From Pythium myriotylum (Eukaryota > Oomycota > Peronosporomycetes > Pythiales > Pythiaceae): 64,000 bases of DNA. The DNA lies in NCBI GenBank assembly GCA_023091665.1, contig JALJCQ010000014.1, positions 310,001-374,000 on the forward strand, given 5' to 3'. The notes under the pieces are model-generated. The model was not told the DNA's origin, made no database searches, and saw nothing but the letters and a program-made list of their open reading frames with translations. Positions 1-8,773 of this stretch are shown here, piece after piece (positions within the stretch are counted from its first letter, which is position 1; each line of letters opens with the position of its first letter). Position numbers and translations under genes: made by a program.

Positions 1-173
1 CTGCAACCCACGGAAAGGCGTTACGACCACAGGGTGGCTACAGCCAGCGTGAAATGCTGTAAGAGGCTAACAATCATGCATGCAGACAGCGGGACGCAAC
101 AGCATGCCCAGGAGAAACTCACTCACAGGGAGAAGAGCCCCCACATGACGCGGATATTCACCTCCACACACAA

Positions 174-189
174 GCTCATTCCGCAACTT
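174..189 (+). promoter_or_regulatory. Oomycete initiator (Inr) box upstream of the PI-PLC gene
   Basis: The sequence GCTCATTCCGCAACTT matches the oomycete initiator core GCTCATTYYNCA. It lies about 80 nt upstream of the ATG at 267, the normal distance for a transcription start. Known from Phytophthora promoters; the match is seen directly, its use is inferred. Confidence 0.6.
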
Positions 190-266
190 GCCCCGCAACG
201 CCAAGTTCCAACTCCATCGCACTCTCCAAAACCTCCCACCAGGTCATCGCCACCCAACACTCCACC

Positions 267-1178
267 ATGCTCACCGCATCTGCTTTCCTCACCACCGTCC
301 TCGCAACGCTCGCCGTCACCGTTCGCGCCAACGTCCCCACCGACTCCTGGATGGCCTCCATCCAAGACTCGGCGCCGCTCCACGACCTCGTCATCCCAGG
401 CACCCACGACTCGACTGCCTACAACCTCGTGGAACCAACTGGCAGCGGATGGGTCATCTCGCAAAATTCGGACATCACCAAGCAGCTTCAGCGCGGCATC
501 CGTTACTTCGACTACCGCGTCGGAGTCTGTGAAGGCGTCCCCGACCAGCTCTGCATGTTCCACGGCAAGTACTACCTCGCACTCAACTTCGAAGCTGCCA
601 TCTCCATGCTCCAGGACTTCCTCGCCACCCACCCAAGCGAGGTGTGCTTCATCCGACTCAAGGTCGAGCGTGACGAAGGACTGAGTGACTTCCAGAACTA
701 CGTCGAGGCCAACCATCTCAACAAGCGACCGGCGCTCTGGTACGACGGTCGAGCCAAATCCGCCACCGACGTGACGCTCGCAGACGCACGGGGCAAGGTC
801 GTCATCTTCTGGGACTCCGGGGCCAAGACCAGCAACTACGGATACAACTACGACCTCATCGACACGCGCAGCGGGTGGGAGTTCGACGACTTCGACAAGA
901 TGGGCAGCACATTCCGCGATCGCGCCGTCGCGTCCTGGGACGCCTCCAAGACCGGCTGGTTCGAGAACCCCACCTCGGGTCTGCTCTACCGCCAGTTCTT
1001 AGGCCATCGCCTCCCGATCACCTACGCGATCGACGATGTGGCCAACCGGATGATGCCGCGCACCAACGATATCATCAGCCATCAGGCCATGAAGAAGGGC
1101 ATCGTGTCCATGGACTTCCCCACGGACGAAGTCATCGGCAAGCTCATCCAGTTCTCGCTCGACCGCCACAGCAAGTGA
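267..1178 (+). CDS. Secreted PI-PLC X-domain phosphodiesterase
   Basis: A 303-residue protein with an N-terminal signal peptide (about residues 1-21) and a single PLC X-box catalytic domain. The family cleaves phosphatidylinositol or GPI-type phosphodiester bonds through two histidines. Both are visible: H47 in the VIPGTHDS motif and H99 in CMFHGKYY, with the RYFDYRVG strand between them. No C2, EF-hand or Y-domain is present, so it is the small bacterial/protist type, and the signal peptide suggests secretion. The ATG has a good context (CCACC before it) and sits about 80 nt downstream of an initiator box. The gene is intronless. The closest alternative is a catalytically altered PLC-like protein, but both histidines are intact. 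Confidence 0.85.
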   Translation: MLTASAFLTTVLATLAVTVRANVPTDSWMASIQDSAPLHDLVIPGTHDSTAYNLVEPTGSGWVISQNSDITKQLQRGIRYFDYRVGVCEGVPDQLCMFHGKYYLALNFEAAISMLQDFLATHPSEVCFIRLKVERDEGLSDFQNYVEANHLNKRPALWYDGRAKSATDVTLADARGKVVIFWDSGAKTSNYGYNYDLIDTRSGWEFDDFDKMGSTFRDRAVASWDASKTGWFENPTSGLLYRQFLGHRLPITYAIDDVANRMMPRTNDIISHQAMKKGIVSMDFPTDEVIGKLIQFSLDRHSK

Positions 1179-1590
1179 GGCAAGGTATCGGATCGAGTGC
1201 AATAGCATCGGGTGTGCAGTGCGAACCACGTGGTAGCATAGTTTGGTAGGTCTACAACGACAGTCTGCCCTTGTTGGGGCAATTCGTATTGAATGTAATC
1301 AAGGTTGCCTCGCTTCAAAACTGAATAGTTCGTGTTGACTGTAATCGCGTCTCGAGCGAGTTCTGGCAATGCAAAAGAGGAATTCGCTCTAAATCGGGTG
1401 TGCTGGATTCGAGGATAGTTTTGAGGGTTTCTAGCGTAGACACGACTCAAGGGATCATCTGTGTTGGAAACGACAAACGCACCCAACTCGTACGCAGTAC
1501 ACGGGTATTCGCAAGCTCCTTCTCTTATATTAGCTCGTCTTGGGCACAACCGATCACGACTCCGTCATTGTCAACATTATAATCACTCAT
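1082..1590 (-). pseudogene. Small unidentified ORF broken by a frameshift
   Basis: Reading leftward from an ATG at 1590, about 21 codons (MSDYNVDNDGVV...) run into a TAA near 1530. The next frame then continues as a protein-like stretch (EGACEYPCTAYELGAF... through NYATTWFALH) down to about 1210, and stays open to a stop at 1082 inside the 3' end of the PLC gene. The two parts fit together if one base is missing near 1525-1535. No intron with GT-AG ends of normal size explains the shift. I recognise no family. It could be a decayed gene, a sequencing error in a real small gene, or chance. Confidence 0.25.
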
Positions 1591-1697
1591 TCAAATTGAA
1601 TCGTACAGTATCAAGATCCAACAAACTACGTCGGGACGTCTGTGTACAGTCTGCCCGAGTACACAAACAAAAAGCGACTTCGCCATACTGTATCTAC

Positions 1698-2363
1698 TCA
1701 CTCATGGTACGAGTTGGTGCCGTTCGCGTAAAAGTACACGATCTGCGTACCCGGGTCTCGCAGCAGCTCGACGTCCTCGATGCTTCGCTGTTCACCGGTC
1801 TTGGCCACGATGTCTTGCTTCTCAGTGCCTTTCTTCTCAAGCCACTCTTTGATCATGTAGTCGCGGTTCGAGTTCGCAGTCGCACCCGTGAAGATCGGTC
1901 GCATGTACAGCGTCTCGACGCGCACGTTGCTCTCATCGACGATGACCGTCTTGACGCAAGTGCCTTGCTGCCACAGTGAGAGCGTTTTCTTTCCCCAGCG
2001 TTGGCTGCTTCCAGGCGCGATCGTCTTGTAACCGTCGTTGTTTAGCTTCTCTGCCATGGCCTTGGCGACACCCATCCCAAAGCCCGAGACACCGCCGACT
2101 ACTGCGGCCGCCGTGGAGATACTTGCCGCTCCAGCCGTGACAGTTGTGAGTGCGGCAGTGGAGACACCAAAGACGGAGACCACACCATTTGCAGAGAGAG
2201 CGGCGAACAGCGGAGCTGTCGAGCCTGCCGTCGCGATGACTGATGCAAGCGCTCCTACGCTGCCTACGATGATCCCTGCGATCTTGAGTGCCGCCATATC
2301 TGGGCCGACCTTGCACTGCCAAGGATCTTGCGTGTCGTTGACGATGGAAATGTAGGAGCCCAT
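1698..2363 (-). CDS. Oomycete-specific hypothetical protein with Gly/Ala-rich membrane-like core
   Basis: A 221-residue protein. It begins MGSYISIVND, so Gly2 could be N-myristoylated (inference). Residues about 25-105 are a long Ala/Gly/Val-rich stretch resembling membrane-interacting or amphipathic helices. The C-terminal half is more polar and contains TLSLWQQGTCVKT and LYMRPIFTGAT, blocks that I associate with a family of unknown function in oomycetes. There is no signal peptide. An initiator box lies about 105 nt upstream of the ATG, supporting expression and the start. No catalytic motif is visible and I do not assign a function. Confidence 0.7.
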   Translation of the reverse strand: MGSYISIVNDTQDPWQCKVGPDMAALKIAGIIVGSVGALASVIATAGSTAPLFAALSANGVVSVFGVSTAALTTVTAGAASISTAAAVVGGVSGFGMGVAKAMAEKLNNDGYKTIAPGSSQRWGKKTLSLWQQGTCVKTVIVDESNVRVETLYMRPIFTGATANSNRDYMIKEWLEKKGTEKQDIVAKTGEQRSIEDVELLRDPGTQIVYFYANGTNSYHE

Positions 2364-2464
2364 TGAAGAAGATCGAGGTGGCTAGTGTCGGAGCGAGGTG
2401 AGTTCGAGGAACAGATGCGAGACTTCGAGCAAAGGCTGAGGAGAAGAGTGTTGCTCGCTTGAGA

Positions 2465-2480
2465 AGATTTGGGAATGAGC
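2465..2480 (-). promoter_or_regulatory. Oomycete initiator box for the 1698-2363 gene
   Basis: On the minus strand the sequence GCTCATTCCCAAATCT closely fits the oomycete initiator consensus, about 105 nt before the ATG at 2363. Confidence 0.55.
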
Positions 2481-3401
2481 TCTGGTCGACAGGTTGCCCT
2501 TGGTGTCCCGCACACGGATGTGAAGCGTTCGGTGTAGGGCCCCAGGAGTGGACACCCATTCTGTTCCCGTCCTATCATGCGTATCTGGCCTCGAGCCCTG
2601 CTCATCCTTGTTGGCGATACCTCGTGGGAAGAAATCGAGCGTCGACAGACGCACACTCGAGTGCCTCTGCCATCTTCCCGCAGTTGACAATAAGTAATAC
2701 GCAGTATCAACACCCACGACTGAGCCAACAACTTGAAGCAAGCGAGACCAAACTCTTTTCGAAACACCTTTTCACGTTTAGGTGCCTGTGGCGGTGAATC
2801 TCAAATACATCAACTTGTGTGCAAAAAAGACAGGGTTAGTGGAGCTTGCCAGGTGGAACAGAGGTGCACGCCGATTCAACATTCGCCAGCTAACACGAAT
2901 GCTATCGCGATCACGCACGCAACCGGTGCATGTGAGCGAGAGGGGTCCGATGCGATAACACCATAATTGTTTGTGCTACTAACGCTGGATTCACTTTTCG
3001 ATAACTGGACGAGTTCGTGGGTTGTTGTCGAGCACACGATGGTGTTGACAGATGGCTCATTACACAAACCTCGAGAGCTCAGGTCAGTGGATGACAGAGT
3101 ATACAGCTTCACATCTGCCAGAAGTTTGGGGGATCCACAACTTCCAACGATATTGGGAGTGGCCGCGAAAGCCCTTCTAGAAACGCACGTGTTTATTACG
3201 GCTTAGTTGAAGAACAGTGTTTTAGAGATTGTCGGGGTCGAGGATAATGACACAGTTAGATTCGGTCGACAAACATGGCTTGGTGATTCGACGCAGTCTG
3301 AGAGTAGAGATTGCCCTGCGACAAAGCACTCCTCTTGCTGCTTTTGTCGACCGTCATTGAACGAGTCTGCTTTGAGCTCTCACGACGCTCGCAACTCCTG
3401 G
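2481..3401. other. Non-coding stretch, nothing recognisable
   Basis: Only short open frames without protein-like composition. I see no RNA gene or long repeat here before the transposon end at 3402. Confidence 0.5.
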
Positions 3402-3501
3402 TACGGACAGCAGTATCGGTATCGCGTACGAAATATTTACAATCTACGTCATTAATATTAGTGTAATTTCAATACTAACGGATTCTTTCAGATAAAAGAC
3501 C
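3402..3501 (+). repeat. Left terminal inverted repeat of the pogo-like element
   Basis: About 100 bp, imperfectly complementary to 4363-4446. Its inner end overlaps a 20-bp palindrome built on ATAAAAGACC. Confidence 0.6.
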
Positions 3502-3507
3502 GGTCTT

Positions 3508-4117
3508 TTATTGATTTCTAGGCCGCAGGTTCCCAATTTTAGTGACATCGGTCTTGTATTCAAGCGGTCTTCTATTATTTTGGGCAGTCTCGTTCATGAG
3601 CACCGTGCACTCTGGGTTCATTAACGAACGCAGCGATGACAGATATCGCATGTAGGACACGGCACGTTCACACACATCGGTGTCCGCAAGTGTTGTCATG
3701 TTCGTGACCTTGCGAAGGGTCAAATCGTTGCGCCGCATGAAGCCTGCCAACCATCCGTCAGACGCGACAAAGTCTTTCAAACCGACAGTGATAGAGATAG
3801 CAATGGCGATGTCAGCGATCCATGCTTGTAACCTTCTCCTTGCGAAGCCGGCGCTCGGTGATGAGATCGAGCAACTCGTTCTCTAGCGCTCCAAGAGCGG
3901 GCTTACGACCACCGCCTGAGAGACGAAAAGAACGATCGAAGTCGCAACGGATGACGATACGATCGGACCACCACTTTCGACAATCACGCTCACGAATTTT
4001 CCAGCCCTTCGCCTTGAAGTGCGCTGCTGCACGAGAAGCGACCCCGCTGTTCTTCTCAATCCAGTCGATGACTTCGATCTTGGTAGCGATGCTGATGCTG
4101 GCACGAACTGGACCCAT
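3508..4117 (-). pseudogene. Truncated CENP-B/Tc5-type transposase
   Basis: The frame opens at the ATG at 4117 (Kozak-like ACCATGG) with an N-terminal helix-turn-helix region (KIEVIDWIEKN...). A frameshift near 3835 then switches to the frame that continues ...WIADIAIAISI and GWLAGFMRRNDLTLRK, the typical second (CENP-B-type) DNA-binding helix block of pogo/Tc5 transposases. The frame reaches a MNETA segment, where active relatives have the first catalytic aspartate (D-E-T), then stops at 3508. The rest of the DDE domain is absent. Frameshift plus truncation make it inactive. Confidence 0.6.
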
Positions 4118-4362
4118 GGTGAACGTTGGAGGCGGTGTTCTTTGAGGGGTGTAGCGGTAGTTGTTGGATCTGAAACTGGAGGTTATGATGGGTGGCTCAC
4201 TGCCAAGCCAGCAGGAGTGGTCCAGCAGTGCTGGCCCATGTCTGTGGGCCCTCAGGAATTCCGCCAGAATGTGTCACACGTCACACATTTAAAGCGGCCT
4301 TCTATTGTTACTGCCTTGCTTCCAACCAGTCACTAAATCGGGGAGGTCTTGTATTCCAGGGA

Positions 4363-4446
4363 GGTCTTTTATTCTAAAGAATACGTTACATTAATGATGA
4401 TGCCGTTAACTGTAAATACTTTGTCTATGATACCGATACTACCGTA
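4363..4446 (-). repeat. Right terminal inverted repeat of the pogo-like element
   Basis: Mirror of 3402-3501, ending in CCGTA with the TA at 4445-4446. Confidence 0.6.
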
Positions 4447-5214
4447 TTCAACCGGTATGATCCTTGCGACACGCTGTCCTGAACCGAACACCAGAACCGA
4501 CTAATCTGCTCGATTGGAGGTCCCTAGATTCTATTGTTTAGTCGAGTCCAGTTTGACCGCGACGATGGCTCGAAGCTCAGCACTGGGGACTGGGCCTTGA
4601 ACCCCCATCAATCTACCGAGATTCAGTCGTCGGACCTGCAGCAGACGAAGGGATCGGTCTCAGAGTTTCCTTATGGTGGATAGTTAGTCTCAGGAATTAC
4701 TCCGTGGTCGCAGATTGGATAGAGACGCCGTCCGGCAGCCTTCATCCATAAATTAATGCGACACGGGCGCTTTCAATCCGCACTCTGATGTGCCTGCAGA
4801 CAAGAGGACACGAGTCACACGGCAGTTGCGGCAGCGTGAGCATCGAACGTGATCCTTCCCCGATTGGTGTTCTTTTTATTGCAAGCTCCGATGTCGCGCA
4901 CATCCGCTTTCGACACCCGTCTATCACACTCTATTACCGGATTCTTCCATAATCTCATCAATCAATATACATACTACATACCGAAAAACTAACGATATTA
5001 TAATATCAATGCATCCCCTTCTAAAGTACTCGTAAGCATAACGCGGTTGTGCCCTCGTGTTCATGGTGTTGTACCTTCAACGCGATCAGCCGCGACTCCT
5101 CCAAGTGTCGCAGCCCAAACACTAATCCATCCATATCGGAGACCGTTCCTCCGCCTTCGACAATCACACCACTACCACTACGAGGCCTGGAGGACATCGC
5201 GCATTCCACGCCAT
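4447..5214. other. Intergenic stretch, no gene seen
   Basis: No supportable coding frame. The part from about 4930 to 5010 is AT-rich. A tRNA-like B-box around 4595 was considered and rejected. Confidence 0.5.
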
Positions 5215-5215
5215 T

Positions 5216-5230
5216 CTCTCATTTGCCAAG
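5216..5230 (+). promoter_or_regulatory. Probable initiator box for the SGNH esterase gene
   Basis: CTCATTTGCCAAGTC-like sequence fits the CATTYYNCA core and lies about 20-30 nt upstream of the ATG at 5249, giving a short leader. Confidence 0.45.
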
Positions 5231-5248
5231 TCTTGCGCAACGTCCACG

Positions 5249-6199
5249 ATGGGACTTCCCGCCGACACCAGCGAACGCTCCACGTACCAACTCCACGGCG
5301 ACGAGCCATCGCCTGCTCCTCGTGCCACACGACGCTGGCGACTCGTGGTCGGCGCTCTGCTTGTCGTGTGCGCGAGCCTCGGTGTCGGCTTCGCGATCGG
5401 ATGGGAGGCCAAGCAGTCGTCCAATTCCTCATCCAACGAGTCGGCAGAGACGCTCAGCAAGGCTTCCACGCGCGCGAGCGAGTCTCCTTGTCCTTCGACG
5501 GTCACGAGCACGAACTCGTCCACGGGAGAGCGAACGAGATACGTCTTCATCGGCGATTCCATCACGGAGCTCGCGTGGGCCACGGACGGCTTCACGGATC
5601 TGCTGCAGACGACGTTCAACGACACGATTGAAGTTATCAACCACGGACGCTCGGGATACACGACGGTCTCGACGCTCGAGTACACGCTGCCCGACATCAC
5701 CGAGCAACTCACGGCGTCTCCGGCGCCCAAGCTCATCGCCGTGTGGCTTGGCAACAACGACGCGGCGATTCTTGGCGGCAACTACGAGCACGCGCACGTG
5801 CCGCTAGACGAGTTCAAGACAAACATGGTGACGATCCTCACCAAACTGCGAAACCTCGTGCCGCAGGCCCGATTGCTGCTGATCACGCCGTCCGTTATCG
5901 ACGACGCGACTCGGCGCGAGCTGCTTATTCAGCGTAACCAGACGTACGACCCGATCGATCGGTCGCTCGAACAAGCCGGGCTCTACGCAGACGTTTGCCG
6001 CGAAATCGCGGCCGATATGGCGAGTGACAATGTCTCGCTGCTGGATATTTACACGTACTTCACGGAGCGGTATCCTGATACCAGCAACTTCCCTCTCGTA
6101 CTTGAGGACGGTCTCCACTACAATCGTCTCGGGCATCGAGAGGTCTTTGAGCAGATCACGCTGCACATGCTCAAGCAAGACCCTCTTGCATTCGCGTAA
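5249..6199 (+). CDS. Membrane-anchored SGNH/GDSL hydrolase (IAH1-like esterase)
   Basis: A 316-residue protein. Residues 1-30 are a short polar tail and about 31-51 form one hydrophobic segment, a probable signal anchor. A Ser/Thr-rich linker leads to a GDSL/SGNH hydrolase domain from about residue 97. The family blocks are all present: FIGDSITE with the nucleophile S104, NHGRSGYTT (oxyanion Gly), WLGNNDA (block III Asn), and EDGLHYNRLGH near the C-terminus (catalytic Asp and His). The architecture resembles isoamyl-acetate-hydrolysing esterases, which deacylate small esters. The single N-terminal anchor implies a type II protein facing the secretory lumen or cell surface. The substrate cannot be read from the sequence. 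Intronless. Confidence 0.85.
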   Translation: MGLPADTSERSTYQLHGDEPSPAPRATRRWRLVVGALLVVCASLGVGFAIGWEAKQSSNSSSNESAETLSKASTRASESPCPSTVTSTNSSTGERTRYVFIGDSITELAWATDGFTDLLQTTFNDTIEVINHGRSGYTTVSTLEYTLPDITEQLTASPAPKLIAVWLGNNDAAILGGNYEHAHVPLDEFKTNMVTILTKLRNLVPQARLLLITPSVIDDATRRELLIQRNQTYDPIDRSLEQAGLYADVCREIAADMASDNVSLLDIYTYFTERYPDTSNFPLVLEDGLHYNRLGHREVFEQITLHMLKQDPLAFA

Positions 6200-6431
6200 A
6201 ACTTAATTATGATAACATTGTCGAAGTAAAAGTGCTTGCAAACACGAACCCATGTTACCGTCCTAGAGGAGTCGCTCGTCTTCGAAATTTGTGCGAGTGT
6301 TCTTCGTTTTGACTGGACTCAGTGCGAATTGTCCTCGCCGAGAATATGGTTACTGTACATTATTCATATCTCGTTGTTTTCCGAGCGAAGGGTACTCGAA
6401 GTGTAATGATGACTCTTGATAAACACCGAGA

Positions 6432-8447
6432 TCACGTCCAGAGGAAATGCCTCGTAACTCTTTCAGCCGCAAAATCAAGCACGAGCGACAAAACTAGATC
6501 ATCGATGCCCTGTAGACCACCAAAGCGGTCTCGCAGCTTTGTGACGGTCCACACAAATGCAAGTCGGGACGAAACAGGGAGCGATCTCGAACCGATGCAT
6601 TTGTTGCCCAACTCGTCGCACATCTGCTTCCGCAGGTGGGCATATTCAGCACCGTCCCCTTCGGTCGTGCTGTCTAACTCCACGGTTTCGAGCGTTTTGT
6701 TGGTTTGAAGAAGTTCCGCAATTTTAGCCAGTCCATTGAGCCCGATCGAGGATTGTGACAGAACGAGGTGGCGAAGTTGAGACCCAGTCATGGTTCGTTG
6801 GTAGTCCGCCAGAATGTTTACACCGAGCGCCCCGATTAGCGTCGCGCCGAGATTCAGTGACTGAAGCTCCTTTAGCCACGTGAATTCTCTAGATCCTGAC
6901 AGCGCAGCAACTGAAAGTAAACGACTTCCGTGGATGTCAAAGTGCTCGAGCCGAGGGCAGCAATGCGCAATCAGTCGACCGTGTTCGTTAATAGGTCCAT
7001 ATCGTTGCATCGATAATCTCTTGAGCCCTGGGCCAACAGACGCAAGGAAAAGAGGGACAGCATCACCGACAGCTTCGACGAGGCCTGTTGTCGTCCGCAG
7101 ATCGTCGAGTTTGAGGCTATTGAAACGCTGCCAAATGCTTAGAAGTACCGTGTTATCAACACCAAGCTCCTTGATTGACTCCACGGGGACGAATCGATGG
7201 GTACCCGTAGTCGCAGTCTCTGGTGGTTGCGCGAGGACCACCCACCCATCATCGGTGACTCCTTCGACATCATATGTACGAGTCTCACTCAAAGGAACTG
7301 TGATATGAGCGCGACGGTCTGGCGCATACAGCGCTGTTGTAGTCGGGACAACTCGACACCACACTCGCAAATTATTCGAGCGTGCCTCACGAACTGCATC
7401 CTGGACACCAGTAAGAAACTGTGACAAGCCGTTATGAAAACTCGCGCGATCGCGATCAAAGAGTGCGTTGCCCGAAAGATCAAGTTCCGAATCTCCAATC
7501 AGAGCTGAGGAAGGCAATTGCGACTGCGAGAACATCACCGATGCGATACATCTCCAACAGTCTTCGCGATCGTAATCATTGATCATCGACATCATTGTCC
7601 TTCCAAGTGCCAGTCTTCGTACTGGTCGGGTTGCCGACTCGAGTGCAGTCGTCAAGGCCTGGTAGTAGCGCACGCCAAGCGAATTTGAAGCAAGCGAGAT
7701 ATCCAACGGGGAGCTGCCGTCACCACACGAGAAGGCACTTTCTAGGAGCGACTTGACGGCCGTGACGGATCTCGGGTCGGCTGCTCGATACAAAGCATTC
7801 TCTAGACGGAGCTCCTGGACTTCATGATGACGTAGCAGAACAGCCAGAGTTTCGATTGCCTCTGGTGTGAGTCCGTTGTCGCTCAGATCGAGGTGCGCGA
7901 GCTGTGTAGACACGACGCGAGACCTCGAGTCGGCTTTGCACTCGGTCAAGAGAGCGTCCAACGCCGCAATACTAGACGCCGACGCTCGAGACCTCGCCAG
8001 ACAAAGTCCAACTACCATACTCTGTGTAGCTGTCTCTCGTTCCATATCGAAAAAAGTCCGTAAGCTCGCCAGCACCTTGTCGAGCCGCACGCCAGTCCAG
8101 TCGAGCAGCACGCGCACGCCGCCTCGTCGCTCGTACTGCCGTGCGAACCGCCACAACGGCGCGCCGTCCGCACGCAGCGGCAGCGCCATCATGCGCGACG
8201 TGAGCACGCGCGTCCAGCGCGCCAGCCGCGTGAGCGGAGACGCGCCGGAGCCGTCGACCGCCGAAACGAGCGACGCGACGCCACGCAGCGCGTGCTGCAG
8301 CTTGGCGTCGCCACGCACGGCGTGCAGATGCACGACGAGCCACGGCGGAGACGCGTCCTGTCTCTCGTCCACGCGCACGCTCAGCATGCGCTCGAGCGAA
8401 GCGTCCAGCGGCGCCCAATCGACGCCATCGTCGAGCTCGCATGCCAT
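6432..8447 (-). CDS. Large leucine-rich-repeat protein (ribonuclease-inhibitor-type LRRs)
   Basis: A 671-residue intracellular protein. I start it at the ATG at 8447 (MACELDDGVDW, good context); the frame is open upstream but that extension is not protein-like. No signal peptide or transmembrane segment. LRRs of the long 28-29-residue type are visible in two blocks: LAHLDLSDNGLTPEAIETL with the following EVQELRLENAL (about residues 200-240), and LQSLNLGATLIG followed by LRHLVLSQSSIGLNGLAKI and TLETVELDS near the C-terminus. The middle has the segment HITVPLSETRTYDVEG and no obvious catalytic motif. Long LRRs normally mediate protein binding. The partner is unknown. Confidence 0.75.
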   Translation of the reverse strand: MACELDDGVDWAPLDASLERMLSVRVDERQDASPPWLVVHLHAVRGDAKLQHALRGVASLVSAVDGSGASPLTRLARWTRVLTSRMMALPLRADGAPLWRFARQYERRGGVRVLLDWTGVRLDKVLASLRTFFDMERETATQSMVVGLCLARSRASASSIAALDALLTECKADSRSRVVSTQLAHLDLSDNGLTPEAIETLAVLLRHHEVQELRLENALYRAADPRSVTAVKSLLESAFSCGDGSSPLDISLASNSLGVRYYQALTTALESATRPVRRLALGRTMMSMINDYDREDCWRCIASVMFSQSQLPSSALIGDSELDLSGNALFDRDRASFHNGLSQFLTGVQDAVREARSNNLRVWCRVVPTTTALYAPDRRAHITVPLSETRTYDVEGVTDDGWVVLAQPPETATTGTHRFVPVESIKELGVDNTVLLSIWQRFNSLKLDDLRTTTGLVEAVGDAVPLFLASVGPGLKRLSMQRYGPINEHGRLIAHCCPRLEHFDIHGSRLLSVAALSGSREFTWLKELQSLNLGATLIGALGVNILADYQRTMTGSQLRHLVLSQSSIGLNGLAKIAELLQTNKTLETVELDSTTEGDGAEYAHLRKQMCDELGNKCIGSRSLPVSSRLAFVWTVTKLRDRFGGLQGIDDLVLSLVLDFAAERVTRHFLWT

Positions 8448-8773
8448 GGTTCTGACGTTGTGGACGATGGTAGTATCTGATAATGGAGGATGGATAGAGA
8501 GGAGTATCGTTGTGGGATTTCTGTTAAGAACTCGAACAATCGGATACGTATCGGTTTTGTACGTTATGTAACAGCAACTGACACGCAACTGACAAGCAAC
8601 TCACGTCGCCACTTCAACCTCAGCAAGTGCCGGACGCTGAATTTTAGTGTCCTTGGTGCATGTTGATTCGAGGATGCCAAAGAACTACCTCCCAACCAAC
8701 TCTGCGCTACGAATGGTAAAAGGACTTTCACACTGACGCTCATCCCGTTCACTTAACCCAGATCAGCATGAGC
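8448..8773. other. Short intergenic region
   Basis: Contains the 5' side of the LRR gene and the 3' side of the Crinkler-like gene. No further gene or repeat is apparent. Confidence 0.5.

Larger units (their letters stand above)
3402..4446 (-). mobile_element. Defective pogo/Tc5-like (Tc1-mariner superfamily) DNA transposon
   Basis: The two ends are long imperfect inverted repeats. The left arm starts TACGG at 3402 and runs through AGTATCGGTAT, ATTTAC, CATTAAT and ATTCTTT to ATAAAAGACC at 3492-3501. The right arm is its reverse complement, from GGTCTTTTAT at 4363-4372 out to CCGTA at 4442-4446. Both ends carry TA at the outermost position, as expected for the TA target duplication of this superfamily. 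Inside is a minus-strand transposase with helix-turn-helix character but no catalytic DDE domain. About 1.05 kb in total, so it is a deletion derivative that cannot move by itself. Confidence 0.65.

Noticed and set aside
34..684. A 216-codon Ser/Pro/Thr-rich frame overlapping the PLC gene
   Set aside because: No ATG at its start, low-complexity composition, and it overlaps the well-supported PLC frame.
4560..4640. tRNA-like B-box on the minus strand (GGGTTCAAGGCCC)
   Set aside because: No matching A-box, acceptor stem or anticodon arm could be folded around it.
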